Assembly (NCBI GenBank): GCA_963575745.1
Contig: CAUYUJ010000192.1
Span: forward strand, 405,360 to 469,359
Reading direction: 5' to 3'
Source: Prorocentrum cordatum
Lineage: Eukaryota > Sar > Dinophyceae > Prorocentrales > Prorocentraceae
Length of the DNA stretch: 64,000 bases
Position 1 is the stretch's first letter. Each line of letters starts with the position of its first letter. The notes beneath the pieces were generated by a model that searched no databases, was not told the origin of the DNA, and saw only the letters and a list, made by a program, of their open reading frames with translations. The position numbers and the translations under genes were made by a program. This document shows, one piece after another, positions 21,601-35,392 of this stretch.

Positions 21601-24089
21601 CGCACTTCGTGGCTTTCATGTTCGTTTCGTCCTAGCCAGGCTAGGACACAAAAAATCATAACGTTGGAAAGTGTGAAACTTTTGCCCGGAATCACGATGC
21701 ATCTTGCCAGAACACCACTCCCAGGCCACATCGTGAGTGCCCGGAGCCAACAGTAAGCCACTTTGTGCTCTTCGCGTTCCCAGAACACCACTCCCAGGCC
21801 ACATCTTGGGTGCCCGGAGCCAACTCTAGGCCATTTTGTGATTTGCTTTGCGTTGCTTTGCATTGCTGAGACCCCTGAGACCTGCGACACCTGTCGGTCC
21901 TGTGGGACCTGCGAGACCTGCGAAAATGGTGGGACCTGTGTGACCTACGACACCCGAGGAGCTTGCAACACCTGTGGGACCTGGGGGACCCCTGTGGCGT
22001 GTGGGACCCGGGGGACCTGCAAAACCTGTGGGACCGGTGGGACCCGCAACACATGTGGGACCTGCGGAACCACTGGGGCTTGTCGGACCTGCGACACCCG
22101 TGGGACCTGGGGGTCGTCTGTGGTCCGTGGAACCCTGTGGGACGCCTGGGAGCCAGCCGAAGCAACGCGTGAATGCGGCAGGCATTCGAGGGTGGCAAAA
22201 GCGAAGTGTGTCGGGAAATGTGCGAGCTTAGCGTAGTCTTGGGGCCCGTAACAGCGAAGTCTTGGGGCCCGTAACAAAATGGCAGGCCAGTGGATGTAAA
22301 AATTAGGGGCTCCGAAAACCCAGCCGTCGATATGAATCTGAACATTCAAAGATATGGAACGCAAGCTAGGCATGAACGGCCCAAGGTTGAAAAAAGTGTT
22401 TCCGTGTTTCGCGCTTATTGTTTACATTTTCGCGGGCAGCTGCCGATCTTGCCCTACCTGGAACTCGCGGCCTTTGAATGGCTAAATCCAATGTTATGAA
22501 TAAATTTCGCGTTTATTGTTTACATCCACGGCCTTCCAGCAACGCTAACTTAGTATCCCTTATGCGCTACTTACGTGATATTGACCAAACGAATAGTAGC
22601 CAGCGTGGCCCCCGAACGTCGATGTCTTGCAATCCGCGCGGTGCAATCTAGGCGGTGCAACGCATGCTATGCAACCTAGGTAGCGCGAGCCACGCGGTGC
22701 AGTTCATGCAACGCACGGCGACGCCAAGCAACGCTAAGCAATGCAAAGCAACAAAAACAAAGCACAAAAATGCCTAGAGCTGGGCTCCGGACACCCAACA
22801 TGTGCCTGGGCATTGCGTCTGGGGAACACTCAGAGCACAAAGTGGCCTTACCCCTGTTGGCTCCGGGCACTCACGATGTGGCCTGGGAGTGGTGTTCTGG
22901 CAAGATGCATCGTGATTCCGGGTAAGAGTTTCACACTTTTCAACGTTATGATTTTTTGTGTCCTAGCCTGGCTAGGACGAAACGAACATGAAAGCCACGA
23001 AGTGCGATAGGGTTGCAACTTTCCAAAGTTATGAATGCCTTTTTGGAGCTCTGGTGCAGGACTTCCTCACAACAACGACACCGTTCGTAACGTTGAAAAT
23101 TTCTTGGAAAAAGAATATTCGAATATTCTTATTCAAAGCGCGTCCAACGTTACGAACGGCGCCGTTTTGTGCGGAAGTCTTGCACCAGAGCTCAAAAAAG
23201 GCATTCATAACGTTGGAAAGCTGTAACCCTATCGCACTTCGTTGCTTTCATGTTCGTTTCGTCTTAGCCAGGCTAGGACGCAAAAAATCACAACGTTGGA
23301 AAGTGCGAAACTCTTGTCCGGAATCACGATGCATCTTGCGAGAACACCACTCCCAGGCCACATCGTGAGTGCCCGGAGCCAACTGTGGGCCACTTTGTGC
23401 TCTTCGTGTTCCCAAAACACCATTCCCAGGCCACATCTTTGGTGCCCGGAACCAACTGTAGGTCATTTTGTGTTTTGCTTTGCGTTGCTTTGCATTGCTG
23501 AGACCCCTGAGACCCTGCGGACACCTGTCGGTCCTGTGGGGACCCGCGAGAACCTGCGAAAACTTGTGTGACCTGTGGGACCTACGGACACTGTGGATCC
23601 CTTGCAAAAACACCTGTGGGACCTGGGGGACCCCTGTGGCCTGTGGGACCCGTGGGACCTGCATAACCTGTGGGACCGGTGGGACCCGCAACACATGTGG
23701 GACCTGCGGAACCACTGGGGTTTGTCGGACCTGCGACACCCGTGGGACCTGGGGGTCGTCTGTGGTCCGTGGAACCCTGTGGGACGCCTGAGAGCCAGCC
23801 GAAGCAACGCGTGAATGCGGCAAGCATTTGAGGGTGGCAGAAGCGAAGTGTGTCGGGAAATGTGCGAGTTTAGCGTAGTCTTGGGGCCCGTAACAGCGTA
23901 GTCTTGGGGCCCGTAACAAAATGGCAGCCGTGGATGTAAAAAATTAGCGCGAAACCCATCCATAACATTGAATTCCGCCATTCAAAGATATGGAACGCAA
24001 GCTCGGCATGAACGGCCCCAGGTTGAAACAAGTGCTTCCGTGTTCCGCGTTTATTTTTTACATTTTCGCGGGCAGCTGCCGATCTTGCC

Positions 24090-24189
24090 NNNNNNNNNNN
24101 NNNNNNNNNNNNNNNNNNNNNNNNNNNNNNNNNNNNNNNNNNNNNNNNNNNNNNNNNNNNNNNNNNNNNNNNNNNNNNNNNNNNNNNNN
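24090..24189. other. 100-N assembly gap
   Basis: Exactly 100 N. Comparing unit offsets on each side (about 157 and about 1074 into the unit), roughly 0.9 kb of one unit is missing, provided only one unit is spanned. Confidence 0.99.
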
Positions 24190-26339
24190 CGGAGCCAACA
24201 GTAGGCCACTTTGTGCTCTTCGCGTTCCCAGAACACCACTCCCAGGCCACATCTTGGGTGCCCGGAGCCAACTCAAGGCCATTTTGTGCTTTGCTTTGCG
24301 TTGCTTTGCATTGCTGAGACCCCTGAGACCTGCGACACCTGTCGGTCCTGTGGGACCTGCGAGACCTGCGAAACTTGTGGGACCTGTGGGACCTACGACA
24401 CCCGAGGAGCTTGCAACACCTGTGGGACCTGGGGGACCCCTGTGGCCTGTGGGACCCGTGGGACCTGCATAACCTGTGGGACCGGTGGGGCCCGCAACTC
24501 ATGTGGGACCTGCGGAACCACTGGGGCTTGTCGGACCTGCGACACCCGTGGGACCTGGGGGTCGTCTGTGGTCCGTGGAACCCTGTGGGACGCCTGAGAG
24601 CCAGCCGAAGCAACGCGTGAATGCGGCAGGCATTTGAAGGTGCAGAAGCGAAAAGTGTCGGGAAATGTACGAGCTTAGCGTAGTCTTGGGGCCCGTAACA
24701 GCGTAGTCTTGGGGCCCGTAACAAAATGGCAGCCGTGGATGTAAAAAATTAACGCGAAACCCATCCGTAACATTGAATTCTGCCATTCAAAGATATGGAA
24801 CGCAAGCTAGGCATGAACGGCCCAAGGTTGAAAAAAGTGTTTCCGTGTTTCGCGCTTATTGTTTACATTTTCGCGGGCAGCTGCCGATCTTGCCCTACCT
24901 GGAACTCGCGGCCTTTGAATGGCGAAATCCAATGTTATGAATAAATGTCGCGTTTATTGTTTACATCCACGGCCTTCCAGCAACGTTAACTTAGTATCCC
25001 CTATGCGTTACTTACGTGATATTGAACAAACGAATAGTAGCCAGCGTGGCCCCCGAACGTCGATGTCTTGCAATCCACGCGGTGCAATCTAGGCGGTGCA
25101 ACGCATGCTATGCAACCTAGGTAGCGCGAGCCACGCGGTGCAGTTCATGCAACGCACAGCGACGCCAAGCAACGCTAAGCAATGCAAAGCAACCAAACCA
25201 AAACACAAAATGGCCTAGAGCTGGCTCCGGGCACCCAAAATGTGGCCTGGGCATTGCGTTCTGGGAACACTCAGAGCACAAAGTGGCCTACTGTTGGCTC
25301 CGGGCACTCACGATGTGGCCTGGGAGTGGTGTTCTGGCAAGATGCATCGTGATTCCAGACAAGAGTTTCACACTTTCCAGCGTTATGATTTTTTGCGTCC
25401 TAGCCTGGCTAGGACGAGACGAACATGAAAGCCACGAGGTGCGATAGGGTTGCAACTTTCCAACGTTATGAATGCCTTTTTGGAGCTCTGGTGCAGGACA
25501 TCCCCACAAAAACGACGCCGTTCGTAACGTTGAAATTTCTTGAATAAAGAATATTCGAATATTCTTATTCAAGCGCTTCCAACGTTACGAACGGCGTCGT
25601 TTTTGTGGGGAAGTCCTGCACCAGAGCTCCAAAAAGACAGTCGTAACGTTGGAAAGTTGCAACCCTATCGCACTTCGTGGCTTTCATGTTCGTTTCGTCC
25701 TAGCCAGGCTAGGACACAACAAATCATAACGTTGGAAAGTGTGAAACTCTTGCCCGGAATCACGATGCATTTTGCCAGAACACCACTCCCAGGCCACATC
25801 GTGGGTGCCCGGAGCCAACAGTAGGCCACTTTGTGCTCTTCGCGTTCCCAGAACACCACTCCCAGGCCACATCTTGGGTGCCCGGAGCCAACTCTAGGCC
25901 ATTTTGTGCTTTGCTTTGCGTTGCTTTGCATTTATTTTTGCACCCCGAACCTTGCGACAACTGGTCGGTCCTGTGGGACCTGCGAGACTTGCCAAACTGG
26001 TGGGACCTGTGGGACCTACGACACCAGAGGAGCTTGCAACACCTGTGGGACCTGGGGGACCCCTGTGGCCTGTGGGACCCGTGGGACCTGCAAAACCTGT
26101 GGGACCGGTGGGACCCGCAACACATGTGGGACCTGCGGAACCACTGGGCTTGTCGGACCTGCGACACCCGTGGGACCTGGGGGTCGTCTGTGGTCCGTGG
26201 AACCCTGTGGGACGCCTGAGAGCCAGCCGAAGCAACGCGTGAATGCGGCAGGCATTTGAAGGTGGCAGAAGCGAAAAGTGTCGGGAAATGTACGAGTTTA
26301 GCGTAGTCTTGGGGCCCGTAACAGCGTAGTCTTGGGGCC

Positions 26340-26365
26340 CGTAACAAAATGGCAGCAACGCTAAC
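26340..26365. other. Hairpin-free (empty) site in the satellite
   Basis: Other units read AAAATGGCAG, then the hairpin, then CCTTCCAGCAACGC. Here the sequence goes straight through as AAAATGGCAGCAACGC, leaving one CAG where filled sites have CAG on both sides. This is what an insertion with a short duplication, or its precise loss, would leave. Confidence 0.8.
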
Positions 26366-27966
26366 TTAGTATCCCCTATGCGCTACTTACGTGATATTGA
26401 ACAAACGAATAGTAGCCAGCGTGGCCCCCGAACGTCGATGTCTTGCAATCCACGCGGTGCAATCTAGGCGGTGCAACGCATGCTATGCAACCTAGGTAGC
26501 GCGAGCCACGCGGTGCAGTTCATGCAACGCACAGCGACGCCAAGCAACGCTAAGCAATGCAAAGCAACCAAACCAAAACACAAAATGGCCTAGAGCTGGC
26601 TCCGGGCACCCAAAATGTGGCCTGGGCGTTGTTCTGGGAGCACTCAGAGCACAAAGTGGCCTACTGTTGGCTCCGGGCACTCACGATGTGGCCTGGGAGT
26701 GGTGTTCTGGCAAGATGCATCGTGATTCCAGACAAGAGTTTCACACTTTCCAACGTTCTGATTTTTTGCGTCCTAGCCTGGCTAGGACGAGACGAACATG
26801 AAAGCCACGAAGTGCGATAGGGTTGCAACTTTCCAACGTTATGAATGCCTTTTTGGAGCTCTGGTGCAGGACATCCCCACAAAAACGACGCCGTTCGTAA
26901 CGTTGAAATTTCTTGAATAAAGAATATTCGAATATTCTTATTCAAGCGTTTCCAACGTTACGAACGGCGTCGTTTTTGTGGGGAAGTCCTGCACCAGAGC
27001 TCCAAAAAGGCATTCGTAACGTTGGAAAGTTGCAACCCTATCGCACTTCGTGGCTTTCATGTTCGTTTCGTCCTAGCCAGGCTAGGACACAACAAATCAT
27101 AACGTTGGAAAGTGTGAAACTCTTGCCCGGAATCACGATGCATCTTGCCAGAACACCACTCCCAGGCCACATCGTGAGTGCCCGGAGCCAACAGTAGGCC
27201 ACTTTGTGCTCTTCGCGTTCCCAGAACACCACTCCCAGGCCACATCTTGGGTGCCCGGAGCCAACTCTAGGCCATTTTGTGCTTTGCTTTGCGTTGCTTT
27301 GCATTGCTGAGACCCCTGAGACCTGCGACACCTGTCGGTCCTGTGGGACCTGCGAGACCTGCGAAACTGGTGGGACCTGTGGGACCTACGGCACCCGAGG
27401 AGCTTGCAACACCTGTGGGACCTGGGGGACCCCTGTGGCCTGTGGGACCCGTGGGACCTGCAAAACCTGTGGGACCGGTGGGACCCGCAACACATGTGGG
27501 ACCTGCGGAACCACTGGGGCTTGTCGGACCTGCGACACCCGTGGGACCTGGGGGTCGTCTGTGGTCCGTGGAACCCTGTGGGACGCCTGAGAGCCAGCCG
27601 AAGCAACGCGTGAATGCGGCAGGCATTTGAAGGTGGCAGAAGCGAAAAGTGTAGGGAAATGTACGAGTTCAGCGTAGTCTTGGGGCCCGTAACAGCGTAG
27701 TCTTGGGGCCCGTAACAAAATGGCAGCCGTGGATGTAAAAAATTAGCGCGAAACCCATCCGTAACATTGAATTCCGCCATTCAAAGATATGGAACGCAAG
27801 CTAGGCATGAACGGCCCAAGGTTGAAAAAAGTGTTTCCGTGTTTCGCGTTTATTGTTTATATTTTCGCGGGCAGCTGCCGATCTTGCCCTACCTGGAACT
27901 CGCGGCCTTTGAATGGCGAAATCCAATGTTATGAATAAATTTCGCGTTTATTGTTTACATCCACGG

Positions 27967-30217
<2,251 letters not shown>

Positions 30218-30545
30218 ACCAGGAAGATCCATTTGCATATTTTAGAATCGATGTTTACGCTTCGGTGCCCTCTTGCTCATCTTAACGTAGTGCTCGTGTG
30301 CAAACCAAAACTGAGACCAATTCCAACTCGAGCATGCATGTTGGCTTCCAGATCCTGTGCGTTGACATAAGGAATGTCACTTGGTCTTCGCACTCGTCTT
30401 GGGCTTCTCTACAATTAAAATCCTATTGTGGGCCTATCCCAAGATGGTTGGGATTGGGCCCAGTTTGCTTTTCGCACTGGTTGGGATTGGTCTCAGTTGG
30501 TTGGGATTGGGCCCAGTGGGTTGGGATTGGGCCCACATGCGGTTC
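30218..30545. repeat. Right flank with CCAATTCCAAC and TTGGGATTGGGCCC repeats
   Basis: One GAGACCAATTCCAAC at about 30312, then four to six inverse-type GGTTGGGATTGG(G/T)C words at 30447-30535. It mirrors the left flank of the array at 13795-13925. Confidence 0.65.
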
Positions 30546-30745
30546 GAACCCCCCCCCCTTTCAGCGCCAAGGGGGGTGGGGGGTCTGGACCCCCCCCCCT
30601 TCAAGGGAGGAGAAGGGGGGAAGGGGGTCCGAACCCCCCCCCCCTTAAAGGGGGGAAGGGGAGGGGATTCCGGACCCCCCCGCCCCCGCCCCCCCTTGAA
30701 GGGGGGGAAGGGGGAGGGGGTTCTGGACCCCCCCCCCTTTAGTGT
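30546..30745. repeat. G/C homopolymer module
   Basis: Alternating runs of 7-12 C and G separated by GGTCTGGACC, GGTCCGAACC and TTCAAGG words. It resembles 12025-12185. Confidence 0.75.
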
Positions 30746-30776
30746 ATTCAGGGAGATCCACTGGCGCACTTCCAAA

Positions 30777-30905
30777 TCGGGGGCAGGGGGAAGCCCTTGT
30801 CTCCGGGCTGGCGGTGGACACCCATCCTCAGCCGAATCGAACGCAGGGGGGAACCCTTGCGTCCGGGCCGGGGATGGTAACCCATCCTCGGCCGAATCGG
30901 GCTCG
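30777..30905 (+). repeat. 62-bp repeat, two copies
   Basis: GGCAGGGGGAAGCCCTTGTC, CGGGCTGGCGGTGG and ACCCATCCTC(A/G)GCCGAATCG. Same family as 11876-12000. Confidence 0.65.
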
Positions 30906-31335
30906 CCGCAAAGCTTCGCTTCGTGTTGCCTCCCGCCTGAACGCGGCCGTGACTAGCTCAGTGCCTGCGGTTGCCCCAACGGCCTGGCCCGCGGGGTTGT
31001 CCCAACGGCCGCGCGACGCGGCCATTCGAGAATGCGCCCGCGCTGACCGAGGCGGCGCGGCGACGGCGTCGAGGAAAATCGACGCGCGCGCTCTTGCAAT
31101 AGACAGGAAAGGAGGTGGAGGGTAACGAAACAAGCAGCAGGAGTGCGAGGCAAGGGCAACGCGGGCGCGGGGAGCGGGTGAGGGCCCTGCGCCAGGGCGA
31201 TAATGATAGTGGCGCAGAGAAGACAACAAGGGCGTCTCACTCATCGCGAGGACGACAGTGAAGGCTATTTCAAGATTGGGCAAAAGGATTTTCATGTGGG
31301 GCCTTTCCGTCGGAGTATTTTGTGTTCTGTCAATT
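30906..31335. other. GC-rich unique DNA, no gene recognised
   Basis: No repeat or convincing protein-like frame. The open frames are Arg/Ala-rich strings. Confidence 0.35.
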
Positions 31336-31337
31336 TT

Positions 31338-31373
31338 GAAAACTCCTCCTGTAAAGGGACAGGCCCGACTTAA
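31338..31373 (+). mobile_element. TIR family A, solo right end
   Basis: TTTTGAAAACTCCTCCTGTA followed by AAGGGACAGGCCCGACTTAA. No left end is recognised upstream. Confidence 0.5.
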
Positions 31374-31420
31374 CATCACGGGCTTCCCCCCTGCTCAGCG
31401 GCGAGGCCCCCGAAGAACAC

Positions 31421-31582
31421 GCGGTGGACAAACCTCCTTTTGGTAAACTTCCCTTTGGTGAAAACGGCCTGGAACCGAAGCCGATGGACCTGGACCCGCA
31501 AAAATGACGGCCGCGACGCCCTCCCGCGAAGCGAAAACGGCCAAGTCGCTAGTCGACGTTTCAGGGTATGAAGTCTATCAAC
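31421..31582 (+). mobile_element. Dispersed family F, copy 1
   Basis: GCGGTGGACAAACCTCC at the left, ACGGCCTGGAACCGAAGCCG inside, and a degenerate GTATGAAGTCTATCAAC right end. Compared with the copy at 33850, the ends are inverted repeats (GGTGGACAAACCTCC against GGAGGTCTGTCCACC). Confidence 0.7.
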
Positions 31583-31719
31583 TTCCGAAACAACCCCCCA
31601 CGTCCTCGAACCCCCGCCACGGCACCCCGTGGCTGGCAGGGCGGGGCCCGGGCGTCCTCCGGAAGACGCCAGCGTGACCAGGCCCTCCTGCGGGCCCCGG
31701 GCAGGTATCGAGAAGAGTC

Positions 31720-31736
31720 GATGATGATGATGATGG

Positions 31737-31771
<35 letters not shown>

Positions 31772-32480
31772 CTGATGATGATGATGATGATGATGATGAT
31801 GACGAGGAAGAGGAGGAGGAGGAGGAGGAGGAGGAGGAGGAGGATGAGGAAAAGGCGGAGGAGGAGGAGGGGGGGGGAAGGAGTAGGAGGAGAACAAAAG
31901 GAGAAGGAGGAGGAGGACGAGGAGGAGGAGGAAGGAGGAGGAGGAGGAGAGGCGGAGGAGGAGGAGGAGGGGGAGGGGGAGGAGGAGAGGAGGGGAGGAG
32001 GAGGAGAAAAAGGAGGAGGAGGAGGAGGAGGAGGAGAGGGAGGAGGAGGAGGAGGACGGGGCAGGAGGCGGGGAAGGAGGAGGAGGAGGAGGAGGAGGAG
32101 GAGGAGGAGGAGGAGGAGGAGGCGGAGGAGGAGGCGGAGGAGGAGGGGGGAGGAGGAGGAGGAGAGGAGGAGGAGGAGGAGAGGAGGAGGAGGAGGAGAG
32201 GAGGATGGAGGAGGGAGGGGGGGGGAAGGAGTAGGAGGAGAACAAAAGGAGAAGGAGGAGGAGGAGGAAGAGGAGGAGGAGAGGGTGAGGGAGGAGGACA
32301 AGGAGGAAGAGGAGGAGGAGGAAGAGGAGGGGGAAGAGGAGGAGGAGGAGGAGGAGGAGGAAAAGGAGGAGGAAAAGGAGGAGTGAGGAGGACGAGGAGG
32401 AGGAGGAGGAGGAGGAGGGGAGAGGAGGAGGAGGAGGAGGAGGAGGAGGAGGAGGAAAACGAGGACGAGGAGGAAGAGGG
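31720..32480. repeat. GATGAT run then GGA array, 0.76 kb
   Basis: GATGAT to about 31800, then GGA/GGAGGA with AAAAGG, GGAAGAGG and GGCGGA variants. Translations are Glu, Arg, Met or Ser/Pro strings. The 31583-31719 spacer shows nothing. Confidence 0.95.
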
Positions 32481-32577
32481 GGCGCCTAAGCCCTTCGGAG
32501 AAACCCTCCATCCCTTTCCCTTCGGTGGAGAGGGGAGCTCGGGGATTGGGGGCGAAATATTGCCTGCGAGCCAAGGA

Positions 32578-32752
32578 GCCGAGGCCTCCCAAATCGCCGA
32601 CGCATCGCCGATGCACTGGCGATGTCGGCGGTGCATCAGCGCCGCTGGCGTGGAGGAAATCGGGCTCCACATCGAGCTGCATCGCTGAGACAACGGCGGC
32701 GCGGCGCGATGCCCCCGCCTTTCTCGGTCCCCACTTGGGAGGCCTGGACGGA
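32578..32752. mobile_element. Foldback family B, copy 3
   Basis: Left arm GAGGCCTCCCAAATCGCCGA, right arm ACTTGGGAGGCCTGG. Interior GCATCGCCGATGCACTGGCG and CGGTGCATCAGCG modules, plus the GGCGTGGAGGAAATCGGGCT block also seen in copies 1, 4 and 5. Confidence 0.7.
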
Positions 32753-32805
32753 TTGGAGCGACGAGTCGGCTGCGAGCGGAAGCGGAAGGGAAGTAATAAA
32801 GGGGC

Positions 32806-32965
32806 CCTAGGACACACGATAAATACACACAAATCCGAGGGCTCCCCCTAGTTTCCAATATTTCATGAGATTTCGTCTTCCCCCCCCGCCACGTCCCATA
32901 TATTCCCATGCTTTCCCTGGAACCGACGGTTATAATTGTGTCTGTGTTTTTTTTTCCCCCCCCGC
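32806..32965 (+). repeat. Dispersed family I, copy 1
   Basis: AGGGGCCCTAGGACACACGA, then TAAATACACACAAATC, an AT-rich middle, TTTCGTCTTCCCCCCCC and a GTGTCTGTGTTTTTTT end. Copies at 52560-52720, 59950-60060 and 61880-62040. It is notably less GC-rich than its surroundings. Confidence 0.7.
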
Positions 32966-33145
32966 GCTGAAGCAACGCGCACATTCCAAATACGCATCTC
33001 TGGCCTGACCGCAGGAAAATATATGAGGCGACGCTGCAGGGCAACCGGGCCAACAACCAGATGCATCGTGAGCGACGGGGTCAACTGCACTCACGTAGCA
33101 GAAGAATGGATCCTCAACTGCTGGGGGCGACACCCACGGGGAGGG

Positions 33146-33520
33146 CGGGCGTGTCCCCCTGCAGGGGGATCTTGGACGAACAATAAAGCACAGTCAAACT
33201 ATGCTCAAACATAGACGAACGATACTGCAACAAACATCGTCCCCGCACTATTACAAGAAACGGCTTCCAGGGTGAGCCATTGTCAACGGGAACGCGTCCC
33301 GCGCGGGATCGGGGTTCGCACGGGGGCGCGGCTGCTCTCGCCTGTCCAGGGGGTATGCATTGCCGCGCCCTCCCATTCGCGCGGCGCCGTGCCTCTCAAA
33401 TCGGAATAAACTTTCGGAACGCCGATGTAGACATACAATACTACAACAAACATCGTCCCCGCACTATTGTTTGACCGTCTTTGAGTACTCCTCCTGAAGA
33501 GGGACAGGCCGGACTCAAAC
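33146..33520 (+). mobile_element. TIR family A, long copy
   Basis: Left end GGGCGGGCGTGTCCCCCTGC and GGGGGATCTTGGACGAACAA. Right end GAGTACTCCTCCTGAAGAGG and ACAGGCCGGACTCAAA. The internal CAACAAACATCGTCCCCGCA block appears twice (about 33228 and 33445), separated by unrelated DNA, so this copy has probably been interrupted by an insertion flanked by a duplicated internal segment. Confidence 0.6.
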
Positions 33521-33534
33521 CTGCGGAAACGTCC

Positions 33535-33705
33535 CTTAGGAGGAGGAGGAGGAGCAGGAGGAGGCGGAGGAGGAGGAGGAAAGGGAGGAGGAGGAGCAGG
33601 AAGAGGAGGAGGAGGAGGAGGAGAGGGAGGAGGAGGAGGAGGAGAAGGACGAGGACGAGGAGGAGGAGGAGGAGGAGAAGGGAGGAGGAGGAGAAGGAGG
33701 AAACT
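33535..33705. repeat. GGA array
   Basis: GGAGGAGGA with GCA, GCG and GACGA variants, immediately after the family A right end. Confidence 0.95.
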
Positions 33706-33849
33706 GCCGCGGGCCCGGGGCACGGCAGAGCGAGGCCGCCGAGCACGGCGTGGAGCGGACCGGGGGGGGAGGGCGGGATCGAGCAAGGACCGGCCGCCCC
33801 GGAAGTTCCGTAGGCCCGTACCACGAGATGTCCCCAGAGCCCTAAACTC

Positions 33850-34018
33850 GGCGGTGGACAAACCTCCCTTTCGTGAACCTCCCTGTAGTGAAAACGGCCT
33901 GGGACCGAAACCGACGGACCTGGGCCCGCAAAAATGACGGCCGCGACGCCCTCCCGCGAACCGAAAACGGCCAATTCCTCAATCGACGTGTCAGGGTAGG
34001 AGGTCTGTCCACCCCCGA
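33850..34018 (+). mobile_element. Dispersed family F, copy 2 (best TIRs)
   Basis: GGCGGTGGACAAACCTCCCT opens and GTAGGAGGTCTGTCCACCCC closes, forming an imperfect terminal inverted repeat of about 16 bp. Interior: AACGGCCTGGGACCGAAACC and GCAAAAATGACGGCCGCG. Confidence 0.75.
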
Positions 34019-34434
34019 CGAACATGTTCTAAGAGCAAAACGATGTTCTCGGAGCATAAGCCCGATGTGTGAAACCAGGACGGTCCTACCCAGAAATGCT
34101 CTGAGAGCATCTCGCTGGAACCGCAGAGGGGTTCCTAGGACACTCTTTGGTGGGCCTGTGGGCAAGCCAGGACGCTTCGCCACTGCTTGAAGGGGGAGGG
34201 AAGGTGACCCGAGATACCCGGCGTCCCGACAAACACCAGAGCGACGGCTTTCCGCCGTGGTCAGCCCCTGCGCAGGCCTTCGAGTTTGGCCCCCTTGGGT
34301 CCGACGGAATACGATCAGGGGTGAAATTGGGAGAGGGCGTCGATTTCTGGGGACCCCATGCTGAGACAGCCTGGACACCAGATGCCTGGAAAAGGGAGGG
34401 GAAGGAGGGAGGGAAGGATGGGAGAGGAGGCATC
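34019..34434. other. Unique DNA, no gene recognised
   Basis: Contains GTTCTAAGAGC and CTCGGAGCA words with some similarity to 46220-46270. No convincing gene. Confidence 0.35.
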
Positions 34435-34695
34435 AGCCTCCTCCTCCCCCCTCCCTCCTCCCCCTCCTCCTTCCCTCCTTTTCTCGTCGCCCTCCTGCTC
34501 CTCCTCCTCCTCCTCCTCCTCCTCCTCCTCCTCCTCCTCCTTGTTCCTGGTTCCTCACGGCATGAATGTCTTCAGACGTTGCCAATTCCCTCAGGGAGGC
34601 CCAGTCGGACCCCCCTGGAGGTCCTCCTCCTTCTCCTCGTCCACGTCCTCCTCCTTCTCCTTCTCCTCCTCCTCCTCCTCTTCCCGCTCCTCATC
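34435..34695. repeat. CTC array, two blocks
   Basis: CTC/TCC runs at 34435-34545 and 34615-34695, separated by about 70 bases of unique sequence. Confidence 0.9.
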
Positions 34696-34867
34696 TCCTC
34701 CCCTTCGTCAACCTCCCTCCTCCAGGTTCCCTTCTGCAGGTAATATTACGGGGTGGGTAAGAGAGAGGAGGAGAAGGACGAGGACGAGATATGCTCGGAT
34801 CGGCTGTCCATCTCGGCACAATCGGGCGCTCCTAAGTCCTGCTATGGAGTCTGAACCCCCAAGTCAC

Positions 34868-35035
34868 TGGGCGGTGGACAAACCTCCCTTTAATTATCCA
34901 CCCTTCAGTGAAAACGGCCTAGGACCGAAACCGACGGACCTTGGCCCGCAAAAATGACGACCGCGCGACCCTCTCGCGAACCGAAAATGTTCAATTCGAT
35001 AATCGACGTGTCAGGGTAGGAGGTCTGTCAACCGA
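34868..35035 (+). mobile_element. Dispersed family F, copy 3
   Basis: GGCGGTGGACAAACCTCCCT at the left, GTAGGAGGTCTGTCAACC at the right, same interior as the 33850 copy with more mismatches. Confidence 0.75.
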
Positions 35036-35195
35036 ATCGCCTACCATCGCGCCATCGCGTCCCGCGATGCGCGGCTCTCCTCGCGCCCTCGCGAGGCCTC
35101 CTTGAAGCAGAACGTGCCCTTCCGAGCCTAGCCGCAATGCCGCGACGCGTGACTACGTCCTCGCCCCCCAGGGGGCGACCCAGGTCCCCAGGGCG

Positions 35196-35392
35196 GAGGA
35201 GGGGGAGGATGAGGAGGAGGAGGAGGAGGAGAAAAAGGAGGAGGAGGAGGAGAAAAAGGAGGAGGAGGAGAAGGAGGAGGAGGAGGAGAAGGAGGAGGAG
35301 GAGGAGACGAAGGAGCAGGAGGAGGAGGAGGAGGAGCAGGAGGAAGGAGGGGAGGAGAAGGAGGAGGAGGAGGAAGAGGAGGAGGAGTGTGC
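35196..35392. repeat. GGA array
   Basis: GGAGGAGGAG with AAAAAGG and GAAGGAGC interruptions. Confidence 0.95.

Larger units (their letters stand above)
14176..27966 (+). repeat. 13.8-kb tandem array of about 1.62-kb palindromic units
   Basis: Nine head-to-tail units begin at 14176, 15793, 17413, 19036, 20665, 22288, 23928, 24733 and 26354. A terminal hairpin sits at 27727-27966. Intact units are 1617-1640 bp. Each holds, in order: a 240-bp TIR hairpin, about 200 bp ending in short GCAACGC words, a palindrome with 378-bp arms, a GGGACCTG minisatellite of about 280 bp, and a spacer with a duplicated 23-bp word starting GCGTAGTCTTGGGGCCC. The unit at 23928 contains the assembly gap; the unit at 26354 lacks the hairpin. 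Frames such as Gly-Pro-Thr or Cys-Gly-Thr strings are minisatellite translations. No coding function is inferred. Confidence 0.95.

Noticed and set aside
14176-27966. CRISPR-like interpretation of regularly spaced repeats
   Set aside because: Units are 1.6 kb with no unique spacers, and the sequence context is eukaryotic.
31561-33056. Long Ser/Pro or Glu-rich frames of 270-490 codons
   Set aside because: They are translations of the GATGAT and GGA arrays with a little flanking DNA.
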